NCBI GenBank assembly: GCA_002702705.1
Contig: PABH01000023.1
Coordinates: forward strand, 1 to 51,021
Origin: Anaerolineaceae bacterium
GTDB taxonomy: Bacteria > Chloroflexota > Anaerolineae > Anaerolineales > Anaerolineaceae
DNA: 51,021 nt
Reading direction: 5' to 3'
The position numbers and the translations under genes were made by a program. The first letter of the stretch is position 1; each line of letters starts with the position of its first letter. Of the stretch, positions 33,795-42,208 are shown piece after piece. A model generated the notes under the pieces. That model was not told where the DNA came from. It saw only the letters and a program-made list of their open reading frames with translations, and ran no database searches.

Positions 33795-34472
33795 CTACAT
33801 TTGTTTTACCCACTCCGGTAAACTATCCAAAAGGATCTTCATTACCATGGCCGTGCCTGATTCAAATACGTGTTTGCTGCCATAGGCTTCGCCGCCCTCA
33901 TCACTAACCAGGTCAGAAACACCCCGCAGAATCAGGCAGTGCAGGTTATTCCGCTCTGCCACCCAGGCAATCGCACCGGACTCCCAATCACCTGCAACCG
34001 CGGAGTGTTTCTCCTTTAAACCAGGAATATCCTCCGCGAGAATATCTCGATCTGCGGAAACCAACCGCATCGCTCGCACCGGCAGTGGGTAAGGCTGACG
34101 AATCCAATCCAGGTTTAAGTCGGTGCTGTAAAAACGAATAGCTTCTTCCGGGTCGCCCATCTGTTCAATGATGTCATATACCACCGTCTGTGTTGCCAGG
34201 ATAATTTCTCCCCGATTTACCAGGCCTTCAAAACCGCCGCAGGTTCCCAAATTGATAACCAGCCCCGGTGAAAAATGACAAATTGCATACTGGGCTGATG
34301 CCGCAGCGGAAATTTTTCCCCATCCACCCTGAAAAAAGATGAGTTTTTTCTGATCGATCCACTTCTCAAAATACTCCCCGTAGGGTGATTCTAAAATATC
34401 GAAAGGCCGGTAGTATTGTTTTACTTCCCGCCACTCCGTCCCGGCGGAAATAATAACCAGTATTGTTTCCAT
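33795..34472 (-). CDS. Nucleoside phosphorylase-fold nucleosidase (MTA/SAH nucleosidase-like)
   Basis: A 225-residue protein with the purine nucleoside phosphorylase/MTAN fold. IISAGTEWREV opens it, FFQGGWGKISAAASAQYAI is the glycine-rich strand, and VINLGTCGGFEGLVNRGEIILATQTVVYD is the central motif. The active-site region VAGDWESGAIAWVAERN corresponds to the ME(S/G)-type ribose-binding Glu. LRGVSDLVSDEGG holds the catalytic Asp. It probably cleaves the N-glycosidic bond of methylthioadenosine or S-adenosylhomocysteine, or a related nucleoside. Its SD (AAAGGA) lies within a perfect hairpin that also follows the upstream transpeptidase gene. Confidence 0.82.
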   Translation of the reverse strand: METILVIISAGTEWREVKQYYRPFDILESPYGEYFEKWIDQKKLIFFQGGWGKISAAASAQYAICHFSPGLVINLGTCGGFEGLVNRGEIILATQTVVYDIIEQMGDPEEAIRFYSTDLNLDWIRQPYPLPVRAMRLVSADRDILAEDIPGLKEKHSAVAGDWESGAIAWVAERNNLHCLILRGVSDLVSDEGGEAYGSKHVFESGTAMVMKILLDSLPEWVKQM

Positions 34473-34519
34473 AAAAATCCTTTCATTGTCTGGTCTATTT
34501 TACCAATGAAAGGATTTTT
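34473..34519 (-). promoter_or_regulatory. 16-bp perfect hairpin acting as terminator and enclosing the nucleosidase RBS
   Basis: AAAAATCCTTTCATTG (34473-34488) and CAATGAAAGGATTTTT (34504-34519) are exact complements with a 15-nt loop. In minus-strand reading the hairpin follows the transpeptidase stop and ends directly at the nucleosidase ATG. The SD AAAGGA lies in the distal arm. It can stop upstream transcription (T-run) or hide the RBS in read-through RNA. Confidence 0.7.
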
Positions 34520-34529
34520 ACTCGATGGA

Positions 34530-36089
34530 TCAGGCTTGAATTTCTACCACAACCCCATCCTCCGCCCATTCAAACAAACTCGCGCCGGTAGGCAGATCGG
34601 TGATGATACAGCCATAGGAAGCGGGTGTACCAAGCACACTGCCCCATAAACGCACCCCACTGGATAAAACCGGTAAACCATGAATGCCGTTCATAAAACC
34701 AGGTACGGCTTCATAGATACCCAAAAAATGCGGCATCCATAAATCCCAATTTGAGGCATAAGCGTTCACCTCATGGGTCTGCACTTGAAACACACCCGGC
34801 AAGGTGGGTGAATTGGACATACCGGTACTGATGACATGATCACTGATCATCTCACCATTTTCATATAACCACATGTGCTGTTGTGTGATATTAATCACAA
34901 TCCGTTTGTTTACGATCACCGGCAGCGGCAGCATCTCGTTTTTAGAGGGAATGGTTAAGACCTGCCCTGGCGTCAGTCCATATAAACTGGTGCCGGGGTT
35001 GGCTTCCTGAATTTTCCAATAAGGCATACCAACTTGAAAAGCAATCGAGATCAAGTTCTGCCCCGGTTGAACGGTATAGGTGGTCGATTTATGCCTTAAG
35101 ACCAGACTGAAAACTTCTCCGGTTTTCCAAAGCTCATTAATGGATTCTACGGGGGAAAGTTGTGTGATTTCCTTATTATCCAATGTACTTTCCCACTCAT
35201 CCAGATAGGCCAAAAATTGGGCTTCGTTCACATCCAGGTAAGGTTCACCATAGGGATCATCCAGGTGAATCCATTCACGTACCAAATCTTGGGGAACTTC
35301 CCATTGAATCGTTTCGCCGGTGATCGGATCATAAGCAGCCACCTTTAACGGCTTTTGATAAAAAGCGGCAATGCGGTCCAATTCTCCGGACAGATCGGAA
35401 ATCTCAGGTTGTACCGGTACCATTGATAAGGTTAAATAACCCACATTCACCACAGCCAGTGGATCTGATTCAATCAAGCTTACGGCCGCTTCAACATCCA
35501 AAGCCAGGCCCGTTTTGCCGGGAACAGCCGCCCAATCGCCATCTGCTGTTTGTACCAGCTCCGCGTTTTGAGCGGGAATATTAATGCGGTTTGCTAACTC
35601 TTGAAAAACATCCGTCGCCAGTTGGCGGTCAAAACTGACAACCGGCTGGATGGAAATTTGATTCATTCCTACAATCTGCTGTATTTGTTGGAAACCGTCT
35701 TCTCCACGGCCAACGTTAAAAGCTTCCTGTGCGGTTAAACCTGGGTCTACCCAAATACCAATATTCGGCAGGGTGACGGACCATTGGTGTTCCCCGTCTT
35801 CTACCAAAAAGTGAGGTTTCCCGTTCCAATACTGGTCAATTTCCAACGCGGCTGATTCAATGGACATATTCCCAACTGGCAGAGGGCCAACCGAAACGGA
35901 AGGAAGAACAAACTGCATCTGCTGGTAAAAAAGGACAATACCTCCCACTGCAAATAAGGCCAGAATCAGCAGGGAAATGACTGCGCCTATTAACCAGAAA
36001 TACCATTCGGTTTTTTGTTTCTTACGCCTGGCGGCGGAATTTGGATTTCTTTTTTTCTTCGGTTCAACCGTTAATTTGTCTACTGCCAT
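34530..36089 (-). CDS. Membrane-anchored L,D-transpeptidase with peptidoglycan-binding and LysM domains
   Basis: A 519-residue protein with a basic cytoplasmic start, one membrane helix (about 30-55) and a large outside part. Two tandem domains of the putative peptidoglycan-binding (PF12229-like) type come first (about 75-215), then a further beta domain. A LysM repeat follows (YTVQPGQNLISIAFQVG..TPGQVLTIPS, about 335-383). The C-terminal YkuD domain has GIHGLPV (His470) and SYGCIITD (Cys494), the transpeptidase active site. It should make 3-3 crosslinks or attach proteins to peptidoglycan, which implies a real murein wall. Length and layout match large Gram-positive-type homologues. Confidence 0.93.
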   Translation of the reverse strand: MAVDKLTVEPKKKRNPNSAARRKKQKTEWYFWLIGAVISLLILALFAVGGIVLFYQQMQFVLPSVSVGPLPVGNMSIESAALEIDQYWNGKPHFLVEDGEHQWSVTLPNIGIWVDPGLTAQEAFNVGRGEDGFQQIQQIVGMNQISIQPVVSFDRQLATDVFQELANRINIPAQNAELVQTADGDWAAVPGKTGLALDVEAAVSLIESDPLAVVNVGYLTLSMVPVQPEISDLSGELDRIAAFYQKPLKVAAYDPITGETIQWEVPQDLVREWIHLDDPYGEPYLDVNEAQFLAYLDEWESTLDNKEITQLSPVESINELWKTGEVFSLVLRHKSTTYTVQPGQNLISIAFQVGMPYWKIQEANPGTSLYGLTPGQVLTIPSKNEMLPLPVIVNKRIVINITQQHMWLYENGEMISDHVISTGMSNSPTLPGVFQVQTHEVNAYASNWDLWMPHFLGIYEAVPGFMNGIHGLPVLSSGVRLWGSVLGTPASYGCIITDLPTGASLFEWAEDGVVVEIQA

Positions 36090-36189
36090 AATGGCTTACT
36101 CCTGATGAAACCACTTAAAGTATAAGATAACATGCTTTTCCATTTTTGCATCATTGTTTAGACGTCTAACATGCAAGGATAGTTCCACT

Positions 36190-38478
36190 TTAATACTTAA
36201 ATAAGGAGAGTGTCTCGCCGTCCGAAACAATCTCCAGCCCGTTCACCGTATTTAATCCCAGCACGAAGTCTAGCGATTCTTGCTGTGGTGCGCTTTCGGG
36301 AACAATCACCAAACTGGCTTCAATGGGTAACCAATCCATAACTTCGACGGGTTGATTCAAATAAACTACCGCAGCAGGCGGCCATTTTTCCAAAACCGAA
36401 TCGGAAATATTCCCTTGGATGACCAGCATCCGAAAGTTTTTGTACCCAATTTGCATTACAGTTTGGTCTTCCTGGGCCAGTAGCATTTCAACTAGTACTC
36501 CATCACCACAATCCAACACCATTCCTTCGGAAAAAAGATCTGATGGAATATTTAATAAAAAAGCGGTTTGGTCAATTTCTTCTGCCAGGAATGTATCCGG
36601 AAAACCAGCAGCCCACAATAGCTGTTTAACTTGAAAACGTTTTAATAATAAAGGCAGGGCTGCATAATCTTGCTGTTTATCTGAGGTAATCATCACAACG
36701 TCAAGCGAACGGTCGAAAACCGAGTGAAATTCGGTGATTGAGCTGCTCATTGAATTACCATATTCACCAGGGTTGATCAGCAGGGTATTTCCAGATGGTG
36801 TTTCCACCAGAATCCCTTGTTGATGGGGCTGTCCAAATACTTCAATCTTTAATTGTCCATCAGGTTGGTGTAAAACGATATTCCATACCAGGAAAGCACA
36901 TCCAACGGACAACACGGTGGTTAACGCCGGCTGCCAGCGAGAAAATAACCAGCTCCGAAACGAAGATTTAAGGGTCAATCCAAAGATCAAAACATATAAA
37001 ATCAAAACGACAATCCAATTGATTTCTCCAAACTGGAGGGTACCCAAAGAGAAATCAGACAGCCAAGTTACCATACGGTTGGTATAAACCAGGGGAATCC
37101 AGACCACATAACTTAAGTACCGCCCCAAAAAAGGAACCACCAAACCAACCAAGACCGCAATCCCGCCAAACATCATCACAAAGGGCTGCGGCGGCAAAAT
37201 TAACGGATTAGCAATAAAAGAAGAAAGGGAAAAACTTTCAAAATGATATAAAAGCACCGGAAAGATGGTTAATTGAGCCGCCAGGGTAAACAAAAAATAT
37301 TCACCCACCGGACCGGAAATCTGTTTAACTTTATCTTCTGAAACCCAGCGGCGCATCCGGTTTTGGAACCAGTGCAGAATCTTATCCGCATACAGGATAA
37401 GCCCCAGGGTTGCCATCACGGACAGTTGAAAACCAGCATCCCATAAAAATAAAGGATTAAAAAATACCATCACCGCCACGGTGAGCAGCAGCGTAAACGG
37501 ACCGGCTTGTTTTCTGCCAATCAGACCGCCCGTCATGGACAAAGAACTCATTACGGCTGCCCGCTGCACAGCTGGTGCCGCACCAACAAAAAGGGTATAA
37601 ACCGTAATGGCCAATACAGCGAGTGCACCAGCCCACCAAACCGGCAGCCAACGGCGGAAACCCTTTAAAAAGAGGGCTGCCAATAAGGTCATATTAAACC
37701 CTGAAATAGCAATGATGTGTGCTGTGCCCGTATTCTGAAAAGCCAGCTCCAAATCATTCGGAATATCGGTTTCAATCCCCAATAAAATACCGGATAACAG
37801 TGCGGCTTCTGGCTGGGGTAAAAACTGTTGAATTTTTAGGTGAACAAACTGGCGAAAAGCATATAACCCTTGCTGAATTGAGTTTGCCTGATTTTCGGAT
37901 AAAAGCTTTAATCGCGGGAAAGCCATCAGGCTGTACACCCGGCTTCTGGCCAGATAATCACGATAGGAAAATTCTTCATTTTCCGGTGGTGTCACAAGGT
38001 CACCCGTCAAGAGCAAACGGTCGCCATAAGAAAACTCCCCCAAGCGATATTGGACCAACATTTTTCCGTTGAGCGGTTCTTTTTCTCCGTGGGATGTGTG
38101 TCGAAATTCAGCCTGAAAAACAAAACGAGAACTACGTTCTAAATTTTGAGGATCGGAAACAACCACACCTTCCACGGTCATAACACCCTGATCATTATAA
38201 TAACCAAGGTTTTTTTCTGAAAAATGGGGAAGGTTCGTTTGATATCGCCAGGCGCCCACAAATAAAGCCAGACAAAGCAGCGAAATTGGTACCGGCAGCC
38301 ATTTTCCCTTGTCTAAGGTACTTTTAATCCGTTTTCGAAGGACCACTTCTCCTACAAGGCATACAAGGCTTACGCCAGCCAAAAAAGACCAAAATAGGCC
38401 GGATCGTTTTAAGTATGCTGAAATGAGGATTCCAAACAATAACGCAACCGAGAGCCAGAAGAGAGGTAACCGCCGCAT
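36190..38478 (-). CDS. ComEC/Rec2-type competence channel with degenerate C-terminal metallo-beta-lactamase domain
   Basis: The protein is 762 aa from the ATG at 38478 (AGGA 7 nt upstream; a GTG two codons earlier is possible). N-terminal helices and a DUF4131 beta domain (about 30-190) are followed by the Competence domain with AHIIAISGFNMTLLAAL and about ten membrane helices (about 225-500). The last 230 residues align in layout with the metallo-beta-lactamase nuclease domain of ComEC (GILVETPSGNTLLINPG, LDVVMITSDKQQDYAALPLLL). The usual THxHxDH metal motif is replaced by TSDKQQDY, so nuclease activity is probably lost. It imports single-stranded DNA in transformable bacteria; comEA is not adjacent. 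Confidence 0.9.
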   Translation of the reverse strand: MRRLPLFWLSVALLFGILISAYLKRSGLFWSFLAGVSLVCLVGEVVLRKRIKSTLDKGKWLPVPISLLCLALFVGAWRYQTNLPHFSEKNLGYYNDQGVMTVEGVVVSDPQNLERSSRFVFQAEFRHTSHGEKEPLNGKMLVQYRLGEFSYGDRLLLTGDLVTPPENEEFSYRDYLARSRVYSLMAFPRLKLLSENQANSIQQGLYAFRQFVHLKIQQFLPQPEAALLSGILLGIETDIPNDLELAFQNTGTAHIIAISGFNMTLLAALFLKGFRRWLPVWWAGALAVLAITVYTLFVGAAPAVQRAAVMSSLSMTGGLIGRKQAGPFTLLLTVAVMVFFNPLFLWDAGFQLSVMATLGLILYADKILHWFQNRMRRWVSEDKVKQISGPVGEYFLFTLAAQLTIFPVLLYHFESFSLSSFIANPLILPPQPFVMMFGGIAVLVGLVVPFLGRYLSYVVWIPLVYTNRMVTWLSDFSLGTLQFGEINWIVVLILYVLIFGLTLKSSFRSWLFSRWQPALTTVLSVGCAFLVWNIVLHQPDGQLKIEVFGQPHQQGILVETPSGNTLLINPGEYGNSMSSSITEFHSVFDRSLDVVMITSDKQQDYAALPLLLKRFQVKQLLWAAGFPDTFLAEEIDQTAFLLNIPSDLFSEGMVLDCGDGVLVEMLLAQEDQTVMQIGYKNFRMLVIQGNISDSVLEKWPPAAVVYLNQPVEVMDWLPIEASLVIVPESAPQQESLDFVLGLNTVNGLEIVSDGETLSLFKY

Positions 38479-38760
38479 AACCACTTCCTGTTGGAACTTG
38501 AACTCAGATAAACTTTCCCCACCAACCCTGGAATACTAGAAGAACAAAAATGTGCATGAACAAATCCTCCTCAAGCGGGTATAATTAAATTCAACAAAAC
38601 TGAGAAGTTTGGGGTATGGTGGTCAGTAGAACAAACCTGAATTTCCACCCCGGGCATACCTGATCCATGCAGCATTGTGCTTCGTTAACAACTTCAAAAA
38701 TCAGTTTAACTTCAAAATTTTCCTTGTCAAGCAAAAAAAGGAACGAACCTGGGAGTGTGT

Positions 38761-39396
38761 ATGTATATAACGATTGAAGGTGTAATTGGCGTCGGAAAAA
38801 CAACATTAGCGCGTTTATTACAACCATCATTTCAGGCAAATATATTAATGGAAGTATTTGAAGAAAACCCTTTCCTGAGTAATTTTTATGCTGATCGGGC
38901 ATCATATGCCTTTCAAACCCAAATGTTTTTTTTGTTATCGCGGTATAAACAACAAAACCAAAATGTACCAGCTTTGTTGAGTAATGGGAACCATTTATTG
39001 AGTGACTATTCTTTTGAAAAAGATGCCCTGTTTGCACGTATTAACCTGAATGGGGATGAACTGGATATGTACTATCGTTTACATGAGGCGTTGGCTGAAA
39101 AAATCCCCTCACCGGATTTGTTTGTCTACTTACGGGCCGATACAAAAACGTTAATGCAGCGAATCGCTATGCGGGATCGACCCTATGAACGTGCCATGGA
39201 AAGAGATTATATTCAACAGCTTAACCAGGCATATGATGACTTTTTTACCCATCCAACCTTTACTACACCGGTATTGACCATTGACAGCAATAACCTGGAT
39301 TTTGTCCAAAATCCAGACGATCTCGCATTTATTGAAAATAGAATCCGTCAAACCCTGCAACTGCCTCCATTCCAACCGGAATTGCCGATGGAATAA
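38761..39396 (+). CDS. Deoxynucleoside kinase (Bacillus dGK-like)
   Basis: The product is 211 aa from the ATG at 38761, which has GGGAG 5 nt upstream; a GTG at 38755 is in frame. P-loop EGVIGVGKTT lies at residues 6-15. The nucleoside-binding part has MEVFEENPFLSNFYADRASYAFQTQMFFLLSRY, and LLSDYSFEKDALFARI replaces the DRS motif, as in Bacillus deoxyguanosine kinase. The lid RIAMRDRPYERAMERDYIQQLNQAY supplies Arg residues. It phosphorylates purine deoxynucleosides to dNMPs for dNTP salvage. A second kinase of the other subtype is at 41316-41978, making a complementary pair around the putative origin. Confidence 0.9.
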   Translation: MYITIEGVIGVGKTTLARLLQPSFQANILMEVFEENPFLSNFYADRASYAFQTQMFFLLSRYKQQNQNVPALLSNGNHLLSDYSFEKDALFARINLNGDELDMYYRLHEALAEKIPSPDLFVYLRADTKTLMQRIAMRDRPYERAMERDYIQQLNQAYDDFFTHPTFTTPVLTIDSNNLDFVQNPDDLAFIENRIRQTLQLPPFQPELPME

Positions 39397-39458
39397 GGGA
39401 AAAGAGCGGGATGATTGACCTCTTTCATCCCGTTTATAAAAAGAAAGGACACAGATTT

Positions 39459-40475
39459 ATGCGAATTACCCGCGATACCCTTCTGAAGGCTGCGAAAACC
39501 TATGTCATGCAACAAACCATGCGTGATCGCCATGTTATCTGTGTCTATCTAACTGGATCACTTATTGATGATCTTCCCTTACTTGGCGGCACAGCAGATA
39601 TTGACCTGGTTTTTGTACATGATGACACCCCGCCCGCAGCGCGAGAAATTGTCCGCTTAACCCCTACCGTGCACCTCGATCTGGCACATCATGACCAGAC
39701 GATTTACAAAGAACCAAAAAAATTACGGCTCGATCCCTGGGTAGGTTCCTATCTGATTAAAGATCCTATTGTTTTATATGGAACCCAACATTGGTTTGAA
39801 TACGTCCAGGCCATTGTCGCCTCACAATTTTCTCACCCCGAAAATGTCTACCAGCGTGCGTTCACATTGGTAGAAAAAGCACGGCAAACCTGGCTGGACT
39901 ACCAGCTCAACCCACAAGAAGCAGATATCCAACATATTTGGGCTTATTTAAAAGCATTGGAAGAAGCTTCAAACGCACTGGTTATCTTAAATGATCCGCC
40001 GTTAACGGAGCGCCGGTTTATGTTAGATTTTCCGGAAAAGGTAACAGCCTTGGGTTACCCGGAGATGGCAGCCAGCTTAATCAATCTGTTTATTCCCAAC
40101 CAGGAAATATTAAATGAAATTTCTGGTTTGATGAAGACCTGGAGCCAAGATTTAACAAAAACGGAAGATGAAAAAGATTTTCCGGTGGAACTCCACCCAC
40201 ACCGGCTAAATTACTACACCAGTGCAGTAGAAGCACTTAGTATGGACCACCCAGCAGCTGCGATGTGGATTTTATTCCGTACCTGGACTCGTTACGCCTT
40301 ATATTTTAAAGATTCACCGGAAAAGACCGAAAATTGGTTTTCTGCATTTCGTGATGCCTTATTTTTAGAGGAACATTTTAAGCAAAGGTTAGACGAATTG
40401 GACCTCTATTTAGACAAAACAGAAGAAATTATAGAAAACTGGGGAAAAACCAATGGGATCAACTTTTTAGCCTGA
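39459..40475 (+). CDS. Nucleotidyltransferase-fold protein
   Basis: The protein is 338 aa from the ATG at 39459 (GAAAGGA upstream); an in-frame Met at 39411 has no ribosome site. The N-terminal domain has the pol-beta nucleotidyltransferase signature VYLTGSLIDDLPLLGGTADIDLVFVHD, where DIDLV gives the metal-binding Asp pair. VHLDLAHHDQTIY supplies the third acid. The rest is alpha-helical, with LSMDHPAAAMWILFRTW like a substrate-binding helical bundle of aminoglycoside-type transferases. Function is unclear: adenylylation of a small molecule or protein is possible. It follows the kinase gene by 62 bp and ends just before the first DnaA-box array. Confidence 0.75.
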   Translation: MRITRDTLLKAAKTYVMQQTMRDRHVICVYLTGSLIDDLPLLGGTADIDLVFVHDDTPPAAREIVRLTPTVHLDLAHHDQTIYKEPKKLRLDPWVGSYLIKDPIVLYGTQHWFEYVQAIVASQFSHPENVYQRAFTLVEKARQTWLDYQLNPQEADIQHIWAYLKALEEASNALVILNDPPLTERRFMLDFPEKVTALGYPEMAASLINLFIPNQEILNEISGLMKTWSQDLTKTEDEKDFPVELHPHRLNYYTSAVEALSMDHPAAAMWILFRTWTRYALYFKDSPEKTENWFSAFRDALFLEEHFKQRLDELDLYLDKTEEIIENWGKTNGINFLA

Positions 40476-40487
40476 TTTGGTTTTTTC

Positions 40488-40880
40488 TGTGGATAACTTG
40501 TCTAAAACTGTGGATAACTTGATTCGAATGTGGATAAGTCATAAAAAATTCATATATATTAACAAAAGGAAACCCCTATATATAGGGGTTTCCTTTTGTA
40601 CTCTTACAAATATGGATTTTTTTGTTTTTTGTGGAAACCCTGTGGAAAAGTATTGGTTAAAAACTAACAACATATCCACACATACCCGTGGAGAAAAAAG
40701 GAGGGAAATCACCCTATATACAGAAGTCAATAAAAAAAAGGCCTGTATAAGGTGTAAAAAACAAAAAAAATTTGTGTTATCCACTTATCCACAGGCCCTA
40801 CTACAACTACGACTCATTAAACAATTAAAACTAATTGAATAAAGGTGTGGAGAAAATTCGCTGTGCCGTCTTGTGGAAAA
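40488..40880. promoter_or_regulatory. DnaA-box array 1
   Basis: Exact TGTGGATAA at 40488, 40509 and 40529 (21- and 20-bp steps, same strand). An exact inverse TTATCCACA at 40785-40793 overlaps a near-match at 40777. Near-matches lie at 40641 and 40872 (TGTGGAAAA) and 40672 (ATATCCACA). The array fills the space between the nucleotidyltransferase and spoVS genes; an open frame here is simply the repeats read through. Confidence 0.85.
40562..40599. repeat. Perfect 38-bp palindrome within the first DnaA-box array
   Basis: ACAAAAGGAAACCCCTATA is followed directly by its exact reverse complement TATAGGGGTTTCCTTTTGT, with no loop; the centre is TATATATA. It lies 25 bp after the three phased DnaA boxes. 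It could be a terminator for the upstream gene, a cruciform or a protein site. Confidence 0.85.
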
Positions 40881-40910
40881 AACCTATAAGTTGTTCGTAC
40901 AATTGCAAAC

Positions 40911-40939
40911 TTGTTTTTTACCCCCAATTCTTGTACAAT
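40911..40939 (+). promoter_or_regulatory. Candidate spoVS promoter
   Basis: -35 TTGTTT (40911-40916), 17-nt spacer, -10 TACAAT (40934-40939), 97 bp before the spoVS ATG. The AT-rich leader ends with AAGGAGAG 6 nt before the start codon. Confidence 0.45.
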
Positions 40940-41036
40940 TTGTTAAGATTACTAGTAAATTTATTGATAATCTATAAATATCTGTTTGCTTATCATTGAT
41001 CGTCAAGTTAGAAAGGGAAAAACAAGGAGAGCATTC

Positions 41037-41297
41037 ATGGACATCATTAAAGTAAAAGCAAACTCGCGTACTGCTGCTGTAGCAGGCGCCATTGCCGGTG
41101 TTGTTCGGGAACATAACCGGGCTGAAGTGCAAGCTATTGGTGCTGGCGCCATTAACCAAGCAGTCAAGGCATTGGTATTAGCCAGAGGTTATCTCGCTGA
41201 AGATGGTATTTCAGTGGTGTGTTTACCTGAATTTGTGGATGTTGATATTGACGGGAAGATTAGAACTGCTATAAAACTGGTTGTAGAACCACGCTAA
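41037..41297 (+). CDS. spoVS: Stage V sporulation protein S (SpoVS)
   Basis: The 86-residue protein matches SpoVS along its length: IKVKANSRTAAVAGAIAGVVRE, QAIGAGAINQAVKALVLARGYLA, LPEFVDVDIDGKIRTAIKLVVEPR. The chosen ATG has AAGGAGAG 6 nt upstream; a longer frame begins at 40986 without one. SpoVS is an Alba-like nucleic-acid-binding fold needed for spore coat assembly in Bacillus, yet it is conserved in many non-sporulating Chloroflexota, Deinococcus-Thermus and others. It sits between two DnaA-box arrays, so a role in DNA organisation or origin-linked regulation is plausible. It is convergent with the kinase gene (18-bp gap). Confidence 0.97.
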   Translation: MDIIKVKANSRTAAVAGAIAGVVREHNRAEVQAIGAGAINQAVKALVLARGYLAEDGISVVCLPEFVDVDIDGKIRTAIKLVVEPR

Positions 41298-41315
41298 ATT
41301 TTTCCTATTGAAGTA

Positions 41316-41978
41316 TTAATCGGTAGCTTGAATCACTTCATCCGGATTGAATATCACTTCGTCTTTTCCGGTTAGTTTTTCTTGCACCTTTTTTAAGATT
41401 AAATCCAAATGGCGGGGATGTTTTACGTAATCCAGGTCATCTGCTGGGACAGTTAAGACCGGACAAAAAGTGAAATTGGTGATCCAGTTTTCATATAAAC
41501 CATTTAACTGGGCCAGGTATTCCGATGGAATGGTTTGTTCGTAATCACGGTTACGAATCTGAATTCGTCGATTGAGTGTATCCACTGTAGCGCGTAAGTA
41601 AATAACCAGATCTGGGGGCGTTAAAAATTCGGCCAGTGTTTGATAGAGAGCAAAATAGGTTTCATAATCGCGAGCGCTCATTTTTCCTTGCAAGAAAAGA
41701 TTGCGGGCAAAAATTTCGGCGTCCTCATAAATACTGCGATCTTGAATAACAGAGCCAGCGGTGTGCAGCAGATTTTGATGAATTTTTAAACGATGAGTTA
41801 AGAAAAACACCTGTGAATTAAAACTCCAGGCTTGCATATCTTCGTAAAAATCGGCCAAATAGGGGTTTTCCGTGACAGGTTCATAAAAAGGTTCCCAATC
41901 GAGATGCTGGCAAATTAATTTTACTAAGGTGGATTTCCCCACCCCGATATTTCCTGCTACAGCAATAAATTTTTTCAT
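41316..41978 (-). CDS. Deoxynucleoside kinase (Bacillus dAK/dCK-like)
   Basis: The product is 220 aa from the ATG at 41978, which has GGAGGG 5 nt upstream; an earlier in-frame Met at 42005 lacks it. P-loop AGNIGVGKSTL is at residues 7-17. EPVTENPYLADFYEDMQAWSFNSQVFFLTHRLK binds the nucleoside, QDRSIYEDAEIFARN is the DRS catalytic motif, and RIQIRNRDYEQTIPSEYLAQLN forms the lid. This is the deoxyadenosine/deoxycytidine kinase subtype, complementing the dGK-like kinase at 38761. Its upstream region is the second DnaA-box array, so its promoter lies within the putative origin. Confidence 0.93.
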   Translation of the reverse strand: MKKFIAVAGNIGVGKSTLVKLICQHLDWEPFYEPVTENPYLADFYEDMQAWSFNSQVFFLTHRLKIHQNLLHTAGSVIQDRSIYEDAEIFARNLFLQGKMSARDYETYFALYQTLAEFLTPPDLVIYLRATVDTLNRRIQIRNRDYEQTIPSEYLAQLNGLYENWITNFTFCPVLTVPADDLDYVKHPRHLDLILKKVQEKLTGKDEVIFNPDEVIQATD

Positions 41979-42208
41979 GGTTACCCTCCATACGGTTTCA
42001 ATCACTGGCTCGGATTATATCATAGGGCCATTGGTCAAGGGGGCTATCAGGTTGGAAGAATTCTGATTTTTTTGAATACTGGGTTAGCTGTTTAGTGTTA
42101 TTGTGAGACATTTGAAGGATGCCAAGTAAATTGCTCACTTTAGATTGTCCATAACAATGCCCATATAGATTTGTTTGTTTAATATAACCCTGCTTTTTTA
42201 CCGCTAAT

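Noticed and set aside
38591-39037. 148-codon minus-strand frame over the start of the first kinase gene
   Set aside because: It is antisense to a clear kinase with a P-loop; no features of its own.
40477-40842. Open frame of 121 codons between the nucleotidyltransferase and spoVS genes
   Set aside because: It reads across DnaA boxes and a perfect palindrome; there is no ribosome site or recognisable domain.
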